Below are positions 8,528 through 17,916 of a DNA stretch of 64,000 bases, one piece after another (position 1 is the stretch's first letter; each line of letters begins with the position of its first letter). This DNA comes from Paremcibacter congregatus (lineage in GTDB: Bacteria > Pseudomonadota > Alphaproteobacteria > Sphingomonadales > Emcibacteraceae), in assembly GCF_006385135.1 (NCBI RefSeq), contig NZ_CP041025.1, positions 2,635,501 through 2,699,500 of the forward strand, in the 5' to 3' direction. The position numbers and the translations under genes were made by a program. The notes beneath the pieces were generated by a model. The model was not told the origin of the DNA. It saw only the letters and a program-made list of their open reading frames with translations, and did not search any database.

Positions 8528-10213
8528 ATGCTTACAAAATTGAAACTCCCGGTTCTGTTTTTTATTTTCGTGATCACCTTGACCACGACAGGAGGGGCGC
8601 AAGACGGAAAAGTTTTTTCCGGCAAAGTTTCTTCAGCATCTCCGGAAGCCACGAAGGCGGGAATTGCAATCCTCGAAAAAGGTGGAAATGCCATAGATGC
8701 GGCGATTGCGGTTTCTCTGGCCTTAGGGGTGAGTGAACCGGCAGGATCTGGCATCGCGGGTCAAACGGTAATGCTGGTTCACCCTGGCAAAGGCCAGAAG
8801 CCTTTTGTTATTCACGGGACAACATGGTCACCGCGCCATTTGCCCGCCGGCATAACAAAAGAACAGCTTAAGTCCGGGCGAACAGCCACTACCGTTCCTT
8901 CGACCCCAAAAGTCCTTGATCTGGCCTATCGTAAATTTGCAAGCGGCAAGGTCACCTGGAAAGAGCTTGTTCAACCAGCTATAGAAATTGCGACAAACGG
9001 GTTTACGGTTGGACCGTTTCGGCAAAAAGCATTCCATTTTTACGGCGACAGCCTGAAGCCAGACAAAACGGCTTCGGACATTTTTGTAAAAGAAGACGGC
9101 ACAGCTTTCCAGGTCGGCGAGATTGTCAAACAACATAAAGTCGCAAAATTATTAACCCGGATCGCCACAGTCGGGGCGGAAGATTTTTATTCCGGTGAGA
9201 TTGCCCGGAAAATAGCCGACGACATGCAAAAGAACGGCGGCTGGATCACGTTGGAAGATTTGCAAAATTTCCCTGAGCCTAAAATTGTGTCTCCCCTTGT
9301 CGGGAGTTATCGAGGGTATAAAGTATTTACCCTTCCCCCACCATTTGGTGGATGGGTGATGTTGCAAATTTTAAATGTATTAGAGCAAAGTAATCAAGAC
9401 GGGTTATCTCAGGATAATGACCAACGGCGCTTAAGGCTGCTGGATGCAATGCGAATTGCCCACGGCACTCGACAGCATGATCCCGTTGACAGTTTTACAG
9501 ATTACGAACAGGATATTTCGCAGAAAATATCAAAAGAAACCGCGAAACTTCTTTTACAGGGCTATAGAAAAGAAACCGGGGGTGAGACCACCCATTTTTC
9601 TGTCGTCGATGGCACTGGCATGACCGTTGCGGTAACGCAGAGTATCGATAGTTATTTTGGCGCCAAGGTCGCTCATCCGGAATATGGATTTCTTTACAAT
9701 AACTACATGCAAAGTTTCCGCTTAAACGATGACAATAGTCCTTATGTGCTCAAACCGTTTGAGATGCCTTATTCCTCGATGAGTTCAACAGTTGTGACAC
9801 ATTCTGATGCCCCTGTACTGGTTTTGGGTAGCCCGGGCAGCGCGCGAATTATATCAGCGGTGGCCCAAGTGGTCAGTCATTGGGTTGATGTTCAGCAAGG
9901 CGTTAAGCATGCCGTTGATGCATATCGCGTACATGTCGTTGCTGACAACCAGGCCTATGTCGAAGGCCCGACCATCGGCAATGGCTTGCTCCAGGGTCTC
10001 GCACAGAAATCCTATGTGCTCAAGAGACCCAAATACGGTGTTTCTGATAGTCAATATGACCCCTATTTCGGCGGCGTGCACGCACTTGGCTTCCAAAAAG
10101 GCGTATGGGAAGGCGCGGCTGATCCACGGCGTGATGGACTGGTCGGCACCGCCTGGCAGAAAGTCACGGCATCACCGCAGTCGACGGCAAAGTCGGGGGC
10201 GCGGCCCAATTGA
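8528..10213 (+). CDS. ggt: Gamma-glutamyltransferase precursor
   Basis: A 561-residue Ntn-hydrolase precursor, normal family length. A Sec signal peptide (LPVLFFIFVITLTTTGGAQ) sends it to the periplasm. The large subunit contains ILEKGGNAIDAAIA near residue 50 and the self-cleavage site is at the Thr of ETTHFSVVD near residue 355, which becomes the nucleophile of the small subunit. The small subunit has PYSSMSSTVV and GSPGSARI, the oxyanion-hole and substrate-binding segments of the family. The enzyme removes gamma-glutamyl groups from glutathione or gamma-glutamyl amines and peptides. The start is preceded by AAAAAGGTGAC. Its nearest upstream gene on the same strand is a LysR regulator; the opposite strand carries the aminotransferase/BKACE catabolic pair, suggesting a shared amino-compound scavenging role. 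Confidence 0.93.
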   Translation: MLTKLKLPVLFFIFVITLTTTGGAQDGKVFSGKVSSASPEATKAGIAILEKGGNAIDAAIAVSLALGVSEPAGSGIAGQTVMLVHPGKGQKPFVIHGTTWSPRHLPAGITKEQLKSGRTATTVPSTPKVLDLAYRKFASGKVTWKELVQPAIEIATNGFTVGPFRQKAFHFYGDSLKPDKTASDIFVKEDGTAFQVGEIVKQHKVAKLLTRIATVGAEDFYSGEIARKIADDMQKNGGWITLEDLQNFPEPKIVSPLVGSYRGYKVFTLPPPFGGWVMLQILNVLEQSNQDGLSQDNDQRRLRLLDAMRIAHGTRQHDPVDSFTDYEQDISQKISKETAKLLLQGYRKETGGETTHFSVVDGTGMTVAVTQSIDSYFGAKVAHPEYGFLYNNYMQSFRLNDDNSPYVLKPFEMPYSSMSSTVVTHSDAPVLVLGSPGSARIISAVAQVVSHWVDVQQGVKHAVDAYRVHVVADNQAYVEGPTIGNGLLQGLAQKSYVLKRPKYGVSDSQYDPYFGGVHALGFQKGVWEGAADPRRDGLVGTAWQKVTASPQSTAKSGARPN

Positions 10214-10376
10214 TGGGGCGAATATCCAGAAAAATGCCGCCGCTGTGTATAAAAACATGAGCCAAAACAGGCCCTCTGACACTTATCCAGACAATAAACA
10301 GGTGTTATAGGCTTTTAAGTAAGGCTCAATGGAGTATGGGTAACGTACATGCGCCCGGCAGACGTCCGGTTCCTGT

Positions 10377-10964
10377 TCACATCATTCCGGTCATACGCCC
10401 GAGTTCCCTGTTTAAAAGAGCCCTGAGCGAGTCAATTTTTACGGCCCCTGGTATTATACCGGAAAATAATGCCCCAACAAATGTCCAGTTGAGCAGGTCC
10501 GCCCCTACCTCAATATCATAACTGTCGCAAATCTGTTTTGTATCTTTCAATATAGCCAGAGTTCTATGAAAAAAAGCCCGTTGGCTTTCCATGGTTTCCT
10601 CCACTTTCTCACGAATTTTTTCATCCGTAAAACAGCTTTTCAGGATATGAAGGTTGAGCTGAAGAAAATTCTGCTGGGTCTCTCCTGCAACCTGCAGGGC
10701 GGATTCATCAAGAAAGGCGCGAAACTCATCAATGCTGTTCAGGGATTTCCGGTCACGTTCTTTTGTCACGGCATCGATCAGGGCCAGGATCAATTCCTGT
10801 CTGTTTTTAAAGTGGGTATAAAGGGCGCCAATGCTCAAGCCGGCGTGCTCGCCAATTTTCTTCATTGAGGCGCCTTCAAAACCTTCTATTCGAAAGCATT
10901 CAATGGCGGCATACAGGATCTGCTGCCGTCTTTCCATCATATGTTGCTTACTGCGTTTCGGCAT
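10377..10964 (-). CDS. TetR-family transcriptional regulator
   Basis: A TetR repressor, 195 residues from the ATG at 10964. The reading frame is open to a TTG at 11048, but the ATG gives the normal TetR length and has AAGGAA upstream, so I prefer it. The helix-turn-helix spans roughly residues 9-57 (RRQQILYAAIECFRIEGFEG, then SIGALYTHFKNRQELILALI). The C-terminal ligand domain is not recognisable beyond the family fold. It is divergent from a lipoprotein hydrolase gene, and the 301-bp gap between them holds a near-ideal TetR-type operator at 11071-11096. It probably represses itself and the hydrolase until a lipophilic ligand is bound. Confidence 0.88.
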   Translation of the reverse strand: MPKRSKQHMMERRQQILYAAIECFRIEGFEGASMKKIGEHAGLSIGALYTHFKNRQELILALIDAVTKERDRKSLNSIDEFRAFLDESALQVAGETQQNFLQLNLHILKSCFTDEKIREKVEETMESQRAFFHRTLAILKDTKQICDSYDIEVGADLLNWTFVGALFSGIIPGAVKIDSLRALLNRELGRMTGMM

Positions 10965-11070
10965 TGTCGAGCTGTTCCTTATCGTCTTTTTCCGGGCCCG
11001 GCCCTCAATTATACGTTGTTCCAGTTCACGGGAAACAACATGCGCCAAAAATATGCTCTTGACAATTATA

Positions 11071-11114
11071 AATAAAAGAACCAGTGTTCTTTTATTAAAA
11101 AGAATGCATATTCT
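11071..11114. promoter_or_regulatory. Tandem inverted repeats, probable TetR operator
   Basis: AATAAAAGAAC (11071-11081) and its exact complement GTTCTTTTATT (11086-11096) form 11-bp perfect arms around CAGT. A second, smaller repeat, AGAAT-GCAT-ATTCT (11101-11114), has the same AGAA...TTCT core, with centres about 24 bp apart. A TTGACA hexamer lies just upstream at 11059-11064. The position between a TetR gene and a divergent hydrolase gene fits operator sites acting on both promoters. Seen directly in sequence; binding is inferred. Confidence 0.65.
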
Positions 11115-11265
11115 CTATTAATAAGAAAAGTCATTATAGGATATTCAGTTCAGTCATCAGTTACAGTCAATGATCAATGGTCATTTGCATGATAATTTTG
11201 ACACTGGATCAAGCTCTGAGAAATACAAAGTTCGACAGCATCCCAAAAAGAAAGGAAAAACCAGA

Positions 11266-12228
11266 ATGCGCGTTTATATGGCGTTGTTAGCAGTCCTGAT
11301 GGTATCAGCATGTTCCAATCCGGACATACCGGGTAAGAAATATATGGTCGATGGCAGCGAAATGCATTTATATTGCACCGGCACGCGCAATGAGTTGCCG
11401 ACTGTAATTATAGAAGCCGGCCTTGGGGGACCCACAGGTTTTTACCGCCGCATACAGGATGGGTTATCTCCCCACCTCAGGGTCTGCAGCTATGACAGGG
11501 CCGGGATAGGCTGGAGCGACACAAGAGACACACCAAGGGATGCGGCACATATGGTATCTGAATTGCATCGGCTATTGGCTGTCGCAAATGAACCCGGCCC
11601 CTATATTCTGACAGGGCATTCACTTGCCGGTCTCATCATGCGCGTTTATGTCGGACAGTATCCGGACGAGGTGGTCGGGGTTGCCTTTCTCGATCCCAGC
11701 CATCCGGATCAGTTTTCCCGTATTCCGGATATGGACGATTTTCTCGAAAAGGGTAAAACGCTATATAAATATGCCGAATATGCCGCCACCTTTGGGTTAA
11801 CTCATATATATAACCCGATAACGGCGGGTGACTGGTGGGATTACGTACCGGAAGAGGTGCAACCCCAGTTGACGTATCTTTTTAATCGTTCCGCCACCTA
11901 TGTCATTTGCCGGAAGGAACTGAAAGAATTTATGGCATCAGCGACCGAGGCGAAAGCTGCCGGCAACCTCGGTGGTCGCCCGACCGTGGTTGTTACAGCT
12001 GGCACATTCCCCGATATAGAAAATTCCGCTATGGAAAGTGAATACCGCAAGATAACGTCTGAACTACATAAAGAAATCGCCGCCCTTTCGACCAAGGGCC
12101 AGCAAGTTGGCATCGCCAAAGCCGATCACATGAGTCTTATTGTAAACCCCGAATACGCCAACAGGGTCGTGGATCTGATCCTGGAGGTCACTCACGAGGC
12201 GAAAGCAGATATGGACATGAAGAATTGA
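11266..12228 (+). CDS. Lipoprotein alpha/beta hydrolase
   Basis: A 320-residue alpha/beta hydrolase starting at the ATG at 11266, which follows AAAGGA; the frame is open upstream to 11170 but the signal peptide begins here. The N-terminus MRVYMALLAVLMVSAC is a lipoprotein signal with a VSAC lipobox, so the mature enzyme is probably membrane-anchored on the periplasmic side. The hydrolase core shows YDRAGIGWSD, the nucleophile elbow GHSLAG near residue 125, a candidate acid in FLDPSHPD, and a C-terminal His in KADHMSLI. The overall pattern is of alpha/beta-hydrolase fold esterases/lipases. The substrate is unknown; control by the divergent TetR regulator hints at a lipophilic ester or xenobiotic. 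Confidence 0.85.
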   Translation: MRVYMALLAVLMVSACSNPDIPGKKYMVDGSEMHLYCTGTRNELPTVIIEAGLGGPTGFYRRIQDGLSPHLRVCSYDRAGIGWSDTRDTPRDAAHMVSELHRLLAVANEPGPYILTGHSLAGLIMRVYVGQYPDEVVGVAFLDPSHPDQFSRIPDMDDFLEKGKTLYKYAEYAATFGLTHIYNPITAGDWWDYVPEEVQPQLTYLFNRSATYVICRKELKEFMASATEAKAAGNLGGRPTVVVTAGTFPDIENSAMESEYRKITSELHKEIAALSTKGQQVGIAKADHMSLIVNPEYANRVVDLILEVTHEAKADMDMKN

Positions 12229-12283
12229 TGCAGCGGACACAGTCAACCTAAGTTAATGACGACCTATTGTGCCCGCGAAAGAT

Positions 12284-12309
12284 GTCGGAGCGGAGTAATC
12301 CGCCCCGAC
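12284..12309. terminator. Hairpin between convergent genes
   Basis: GTCGGAGCGGA (12284-12294), loop GTAA, TCCGCCCCGAC (12299-12309): an 11-bp GC-rich stem with one mismatch between the ends of the convergent lipoprotein hydrolase and GH3 genes. There is no clear U-tract on either side, so it may be a weak bidirectional terminator or only a 3'-end stabilising hairpin. Confidence 0.5.
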
Positions 12310-12316
12310 CCCTCCT

Positions 12317-14866
12317 CTAAGGACATTGTAGATTGGCGTAGCCGCCCTTGCTAAGTTTTACATTAGCGAAAGACAGATCAGCAGCACCCGTCGATTCCAG
12401 ACGAAACGGCATTGTGATGCTGTCAAAGCGATCCTCCGCTTGTGCAAAACAGGTGAGCTTTATCGCCACATGCATCCAGCCCTGCCCCGCAAATCCACGC
12501 ACATGGTCCGTCACACTGACCGCGCGAAGACAGCCTTCGCCGCAACTGAGCTGGACGCTCAGGTCCTTGCCAAGCGTTTGATTGATTTTCAGATCGAATG
12601 CCAATATGCCTTCCTCCTGCAGGAAGTGACTGAAATCCAGAGGCTCCCCTCCGCCGATAAACACCCCGCCTGGTTTCGCGCCGGTCAAAACGACCTTAAG
12701 CGCGTCTTCCTGAACATCTTTATCAGTCGTTTGCGCAATCACTGCGCCGCTCGGCATGGCCGCATATGGACCACTTATGATCTGCGCCGTCGTATGATCA
12801 TCGATAAACATCTGCCAGGGCGCCGGTGGGCGACCCGAAAAAAGCACGACCGTCTCCCCTTGTCCTTTATGCACACCCTCGACATCTTCCGGCAATGCGG
12901 CCAGAGGCTGCGCCCCACTCTGGTAATTCAAGCCGTAACCATAAGCGAACAAAGGGTCATAACTGTCGTGATGCGGATTGAGCACATCCTGCAATGGCCC
13001 CTTTGGCCAGGAGAAAGACAAGCGGCCTTTAAAATCATACCGAACCTCCCCTGTCTTATCCGCGACCAAAACATCCGCCAAGCCACCACCCTCGCTACCC
13101 GGAAGCCAGGCCGCGACAAAAGCGTCGGATGCATTTAATTCCGGATTAACCCACATCGGGCGACCGGACAGGAAAACGCTGACCACCGGGATATCCGCAG
13201 CTTTCATTTTTTTCAAGAGTGCGAGAGATTTTTTATTTCCCGCTTCAAATTCAAGACTGTCCCGATCCCCTTGAGATTCGGCGTAAGGCTCCTCGCCAAA
13301 GATCACCACAGCCACATCAGGCTTCTCAGCGTAAGACCCGTCCAGTGAATAGAGTGCCGTGCTGCCTGCGGCTTCCGCAGCCTGCTTGATGCCCTGATAT
13401 AATGAGGTGCCGCCGGGAAAGTCCGAGTTGACGTTGCCGGTGCCCTGCCAGCTGATGGTCCAGCCCCCGGATTGCTTACCAATATTGTCCGCTGCATCTC
13501 CGGCCACAAGGATCGTTTGCCCTGGCTTCAACGGCAACAAGTTATCGTTATTTTTTAGCAACACCAGCGATTCCCGCACCGCCTGACGCGCCACCGCCCG
13601 ATGCTCAGGGCTGCCGATAATACCGTCCTGTCCGGCAACCCCCCGGCTCGACGGCCGGCCCTTCTCGAACAGGCCCGCGCGGATCTTCACCCGCAAAATT
13701 CGTGATACCGCATCATCAAGCCGCGTCAGGGCCACCTCGCCCTTTTTCACCTGGGTAATGGTGTTATGATACATCTCCCGCCAGTCTTCGGTCACCATCA
13801 GCAGATCAACCCCGGCGTTGATCGCCGCCGCACAGGAGGCGTTGGTGCAGCCCGGCACCTGACCGTGACCATTCCAGTCGCCGACCACCAGGCCATCAAG
13901 TCCCATTCGATTTTTCAACACATCAGTCAGCAGATATTTGTTACCATGCATCTTCTTCCCCTGCCAGGAGGAGAAACTCGCCATCGCCGTCTGGGCGCCA
14001 GCTTCCAGAGCAGTGATATAGCCCTGCGCATGGATGTCGCGCAATTCCGCCTCACTTATACGGGCATCCCCCTGATCGTCACCCCGCAAGGTGCCGCCAT
14101 CCCCGACAAAATGTTTTGCCGTCGCAACGACATGATTCACATCGAGAAACTCCGCCGTGCCCGGCACACCCTGCAAACCGAGCACCATTTCTCCGGCGTA
14201 GGAACGCACCACTTCCGGCTTCTCTGAATAGCTCTCGTAGGTGCGGCCCCAGCGATCATTCTGCACCACGGCCAGGGTCGGCGCAAAAGTCCAGTCTATG
14301 CCGGTCACCCTGATTTCACGAGCGGTCACCGCTCCGATTTTGCGCAAAAGTCCAGGATTCCGCGCCGCGCCGAGACCAATATTATGAGGAAATAGCGTCG
14401 CGCCGATCACATTGTTATGGCCGTGCACCGCATCACTGCCCCAGATGATGGGAATGGCGATCTTGCCATCCGTGGTGTCAACAGAGGCGTCATAATAGGC
14501 ATCGGCCATCGCCAGCCATTCGCTGGGATGCGCGTGTTTGTTGCGGTTAGGTAATGACCCCCCGCCATTGAGAATAGAACCGATATGGTAGGTTTTGATC
14601 TCTTCCGGCGTGATGAACTGAATTTCCGGCTGAAGGATTTGTCCGACTTTTTCCTCCAACGACATTTGGGCCAGAAGAGCTTTTATCTTTTGCTCTACCG
14701 CTTGATCTTTCTTGACCGGACTTGCCACCTGTGGCCATTGTTCTGCACCAAGGTATGCCGTCGGAGCAGCATCCTGCGCCAGAGCGAGAGACGTCGGAGC
14801 GCTTGTGCCCAATCCAGCCAGAAGTATCGTTGAAGCCAGTAGAGTTTTTTCTAGAGCTGAGAACAT
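12317..14866 (-). CDS. Glycoside hydrolase family 3 beta-glucosidase/exo-glucanase, secreted
   Basis: 849 residues from the ATG at 14866; the open frame extends upstream to 15064, but only this start gives a proper signal peptide (LLASTILLAGLGTSAPTSLALAQ). The GH3 N-terminal barrel has PIIWGSDAVHGHNNV, KHFVGDGGTLRGDDQGD and the nucleophile Asp in VVGDWNGHGQVPG near residue 329. The second alpha/beta sandwich holds SLVLLKNNDNLLPL and VVIFGEEPYAE. A further 170-200 residues at the C-terminus look like the extra jelly-roll domain of ExoP-type exo-1,3/1,4-beta-glucanases. It should release glucose from beta-glucan oligosaccharides in the periplasm or at the outer membrane. It follows the TonB receptor on the same strand and sits with a LacI regulator and GPH symporter. 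Confidence 0.93.
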   Translation of the reverse strand: MFSALEKTLLASTILLAGLGTSAPTSLALAQDAAPTAYLGAEQWPQVASPVKKDQAVEQKIKALLAQMSLEEKVGQILQPEIQFITPEEIKTYHIGSILNGGGSLPNRNKHAHPSEWLAMADAYYDASVDTTDGKIAIPIIWGSDAVHGHNNVIGATLFPHNIGLGAARNPGLLRKIGAVTAREIRVTGIDWTFAPTLAVVQNDRWGRTYESYSEKPEVVRSYAGEMVLGLQGVPGTAEFLDVNHVVATAKHFVGDGGTLRGDDQGDARISEAELRDIHAQGYITALEAGAQTAMASFSSWQGKKMHGNKYLLTDVLKNRMGLDGLVVGDWNGHGQVPGCTNASCAAAINAGVDLLMVTEDWREMYHNTITQVKKGEVALTRLDDAVSRILRVKIRAGLFEKGRPSSRGVAGQDGIIGSPEHRAVARQAVRESLVLLKNNDNLLPLKPGQTILVAGDAADNIGKQSGGWTISWQGTGNVNSDFPGGTSLYQGIKQAAEAAGSTALYSLDGSYAEKPDVAVVIFGEEPYAESQGDRDSLEFEAGNKKSLALLKKMKAADIPVVSVFLSGRPMWVNPELNASDAFVAAWLPGSEGGGLADVLVADKTGEVRYDFKGRLSFSWPKGPLQDVLNPHHDSYDPLFAYGYGLNYQSGAQPLAALPEDVEGVHKGQGETVVLFSGRPPAPWQMFIDDHTTAQIISGPYAAMPSGAVIAQTTDKDVQEDALKVVLTGAKPGGVFIGGGEPLDFSHFLQEEGILAFDLKINQTLGKDLSVQLSCGEGCLRAVSVTDHVRGFAGQGWMHVAIKLTCFAQAEDRFDSITMPFRLESTGAADLSFANVKLSKGGYANLQCP

Positions 14867-14902
14867 TATTTCACCATACAAATTGTGATTTTTGCCAAGG
14901 AC

Positions 14903-14930
14903 CAGAGGGATGACATCCAACATCCCTCTG
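14903..14930 (-). promoter_or_regulatory. Perfect 10-bp intergenic hairpin between receptor and GH3 genes
   Basis: CAGAGGGATG (14903-14912), 8-nt loop, CATCCCTCTG (14921-14930): a perfect 10-bp stem inside the 127-bp gap between the TonB receptor stop and the GH3 start. It has no U-tract downstream on the minus strand. It could partially terminate or mark an RNA processing point that sets the receptor-to-enzyme ratio. Seen directly; role inferred. Confidence 0.5.
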
Positions 14931-14993
14931 ACCTCAATCCAGATGAAGTTAATCATCGGATTGAGGCGGTATTGTTTCAGAAGCAGGGCTGGA

Positions 14994-17660
14994 TCAGAAT
15001 TCGACCCCGGCGCGCATACCATAGGTACGGCGCGCTTTTGCCGCCACAGGTGTGGTACCCGCATAACCCTGCCACCAGTTCACATCCGCATTGGTCAGAT
15101 TGTTGACGTATGCTTCAAGAAACCAGACATCATCGGCAGCAGTATACTTCAGATTGAAGTTAGCCAGAGCCCAGGCGGCCCGCTTGTCGCTGTAAATGTC
15201 CAGATCAATACCTTCGTTCAGCACACTCGGATCAAGTTCCCATTTGTCCGTATTATCAATGGAGACATAAGAAGATGATTCATAATGCACATTCAGGAAT
15301 GGCGTGATACGTCCACCGTTCTCCAGATTAAAATCATGACTGATGTTCATGGTGAAGGAGAAACTCGGCGAATAAGCAAGGTCATTTCCTCTGAGATTAC
15401 GGAACCAGGGCTTCGTCAAATCCTGTGACGCCTCGTCATAATCCTTGAACACCTGACCAGGCTCCGTGGCCCAGCGCTTGGTATAGTCGGCGCTGATATC
15501 CGTATCCATAAAGGTGACATAGCCCCCGATATGACCATTCTCCCAGGCATTCCACTCCATCTCGAGCTCTACGCCCATGATTTTTGAATTGGCCGCGTTG
15601 CGGGTCAGGAAGGTGCGAAGTTCCTGCTGTGCGGCAACCGGCAGCCCGGTGTCGGGGTCCACCTCAAAGATGTCGATAACATCATAAGTCGTCATCTGGG
15701 TGAATTGCTGGTTCTTATAATCACTATAGAATGCATTGGCGCGGAGGTTCATTTTGCCATCCATCGCCTTGGTTTTGATACCAAGCTCGTAGGTGATCAC
15801 TGTCTCCCCATCATAACTGGTGTCAAACCGCTCTCCATCACTCTGTCGGATCAACACATCGCCGATGCCGCCACCTTTATAGCCATTCGCGACATAACCA
15901 TAGATCATGGTGTCATCACTGAGGTCATAGTCGAGCCCAATCCGCCAGGTGACCTTAGACCAGTCTTCTTTCACATCATTGGTTGAATCAATCGCAAAAG
16001 CGGCATTTGGGTAATCATAATAATCAGACGGCAAAGCATTCAGGTTGGCCCGCACGGCGCCCGTATTTTCGATCTGTTCATCCAGAGGGCGGCTCCAGTC
16101 GATGTAACCCCATACCTCGGCCCAGGCGACATCGGTATAACATTCAGGGCTCCAGCAACCATAGTTACGACCGCCCTGATCCTGCTTAACATCTTTGGTA
16201 TAACGGGCCCCTGCGGTCAGGAACAATTTCTCGGTCAGTTCATAGGTGCCTTGCGCAAAGAAAGCTTCTGATTCAATGGTCCGTTTCGGCTGCAGCCAGA
16301 GCGACACGCCACCCATGGCGCCATGATACTGGCCGTTCATCGCGTTATCTTCTTTGAAATTAAAGTAACCGGCGATCCATTGTAGTTTCCCCTCCCCGGT
16401 CGATTGCAACTGCACCTCATGGGACCAGGAATCATAATCCGTATCCACCCATTTCAACATCTGATCCCAGAAGTAGAAACCTTGGTCGAGGTCAATTTGC
16501 CCGGCCCGTTCCTGGCTTTGGTAGCCGGCATTATACACCAGCTGAATTCCCTCTGTCACACCCCAAACCAGATGAGAGCGAACACTGTTCAAGGTCATGT
16601 CATTCTTGCCGGGAATATTAACATAAGTAACGAAATTATCTTCCGTCCCCCAGATATCGGTACAACTGCCGCCATTAACGTCGGCGGGACGGTCTTTAAT
16701 GCGTTCACAGTCGCGCGGGTTCAGGCCACCGGCACTATCGTCCCGGTAATGCTCTCCGGTCAGCAACCAGGAAAAGTCTTCGGTCGGCTGCCAATAGGCC
16801 GACAGGCGCAAGGCATAGTTATTAATGTTGTTATAGAATTTTGATTTATCGGCGACCGGAATGGGCGTATAGAGCTGATCATAAAAAAAGCTTCTGTTGT
16901 TAACGTCATTGGTCGCAGGTCCCACGGCTGAATCTGTTGGCTCAAACTTCAGGCCCATTTCCTGCAGATAACGTTGATCCCACTGGTTGGGATCCCAGAA
17001 ACCTTCCAGGTTGGAATCACGTTTTTCAATAACAGCTGCAGCCCGAACGGCAAAAGTATCCGTAACCGGCACATTGAGCACCGCCTTGACCGACCGCTGG
17101 TTCCAGCGGCCATATTCCACCTGAAGCTTGCCCGATACCGCGTCAAAATCCGGTTTTTTGGAAATGACATTCACGCTGCCCACAGTGGAATTGCGGCCAA
17201 ACAAGGTGCCTTGAGGCCCCCGCAAAACTTCGGCCCGTTCAATATCGAACATCAAAGCCAGAGCCCCCTGGGGACGCGGAGAATAGATGCCGTCGAAATG
17301 AACCCCGACCGCCGGATCGCCCCACTCCGTGGTATTGGCGGAACGCACACCACGCATGGTGATAATCGGCGCATTGGATTCCACATCAATCATGATGCTC
17401 ATATTCGGCACCAGATTGTTCAGATCCTTAACATTCTTAATCCCAAGCTTATTCAGATTCTCATCGGTAAATGCGGAGATGGCAATGGGGGTATCCATCA
17501 GTTTTGTCGCCCGCTTCGTTGCGGTGACAATCACCTCTTCTAATACATTCGTCCCATTCTCATCATCTGCATCGTCAGCCCAGACCGGGACTGTCATACC
17601 GCCAAGGCAAGTGCCTGCTAAAGCCGCCATCATGATTCTTTTGGTTATCTCTACTCTCAC
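14994..17660 (-). CDS. TonB-dependent receptor of a glycan-utilisation locus
   Basis: An 888-residue outer-membrane receptor. The signal peptide (MMAALAGTCLGGMTVPVWA) is followed by a TonB box-like EEVIVTATKRATKLMDTPIAI and a plug with ITMRGVRSANTTEWGDP and GPQGTLFGRNSTVGSVNVISK. The barrel ends in a terminal Phe (GMRAGVEF), as expected for BAM-dependent folding. The 'KLMDTPIAISAF' plug is that of receptors of the sugar and polyphenol type common in Sphingomonadales-like and Caulobacter-like bacteria. It is followed by a GH3 beta-glucosidase and preceded, on the same strand, by a LacI-type regulator gene, with several LacI operators in the gap, so it most likely imports beta-gluco-oligosaccharides. 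Confidence 0.93.
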   Translation of the reverse strand: MRVEITKRIMMAALAGTCLGGMTVPVWADDADDENGTNVLEEVIVTATKRATKLMDTPIAISAFTDENLNKLGIKNVKDLNNLVPNMSIMIDVESNAPIITMRGVRSANTTEWGDPAVGVHFDGIYSPRPQGALALMFDIERAEVLRGPQGTLFGRNSTVGSVNVISKKPDFDAVSGKLQVEYGRWNQRSVKAVLNVPVTDTFAVRAAAVIEKRDSNLEGFWDPNQWDQRYLQEMGLKFEPTDSAVGPATNDVNNRSFFYDQLYTPIPVADKSKFYNNINNYALRLSAYWQPTEDFSWLLTGEHYRDDSAGGLNPRDCERIKDRPADVNGGSCTDIWGTEDNFVTYVNIPGKNDMTLNSVRSHLVWGVTEGIQLVYNAGYQSQERAGQIDLDQGFYFWDQMLKWVDTDYDSWSHEVQLQSTGEGKLQWIAGYFNFKEDNAMNGQYHGAMGGVSLWLQPKRTIESEAFFAQGTYELTEKLFLTAGARYTKDVKQDQGGRNYGCWSPECYTDVAWAEVWGYIDWSRPLDEQIENTGAVRANLNALPSDYYDYPNAAFAIDSTNDVKEDWSKVTWRIGLDYDLSDDTMIYGYVANGYKGGGIGDVLIRQSDGERFDTSYDGETVITYELGIKTKAMDGKMNLRANAFYSDYKNQQFTQMTTYDVIDIFEVDPDTGLPVAAQQELRTFLTRNAANSKIMGVELEMEWNAWENGHIGGYVTFMDTDISADYTKRWATEPGQVFKDYDEASQDLTKPWFRNLRGNDLAYSPSFSFTMNISHDFNLENGGRITPFLNVHYESSSYVSIDNTDKWELDPSVLNEGIDLDIYSDKRAAWALANFNLKYTAADDVWFLEAYVNNLTNADVNWWQGYAGTTPVAAKARRTYGMRAGVEF

Positions 17661-17786
17661 TCTATGTCTCCCTATATGGCGACGTCCTCCTACTTACTTC
17701 CCTACAGTAACCACGAGTCCGCCTTTCATCTCAACCTAATATTAAAATATGCTTCTATTTTCCTGTTTTACGCCATCTCTAGCAAA

Positions 17787-17814
17787 AGTTAGCGCTAACA
17801 TGATATCGTTGTCC
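17787..17814. promoter_or_regulatory. Two abutting LacI-family operators
   Basis: The 14-mer at 17787-17800 contains the perfect 12-bp palindrome GTTAGCGCTAAC (17788-17799) and fits the LacI-family pattern TGNNANCGNTNNCA except for its first base. The adjoining 14-mer TGATATCGTTGTCC (17801-17814) fits except for its last base. They lie upstream of the TonB receptor (start 17660) and downstream of the lacI-type gene. Abutting sites would suit cooperative repression of the receptor/GH3 unit. Confidence 0.65.
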
Positions 17815-17855
17815 TAAATAAATACCCAAAAACAGCAATATGTCCAGATATTTTA

Positions 17856-17869
17856 TGACACCGATATCA
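17856..17869. promoter_or_regulatory. LacI-family operator
   Basis: TGACACCGATATCA matches the LacI-family pattern TGNNANCGNTNNCA at every fixed position. It lies in the gap between the lacI-type gene and the TonB receptor gene and is nearly identical to the site at 19055-19068 on the other side of the regulator. Confidence 0.7.
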
Positions 17870-17916
17870 TAAAAAGGTCAAAATGTTACTCATACTTCTT
17901 CTTTACTCATTTTATA

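Noticed and set aside
10214-10376. Extra gene after GGT
   Set aside because: The open frames there are shadows of GGT or run-on sequence without a start signal; the gap only separates convergent GGT and TetR genes.
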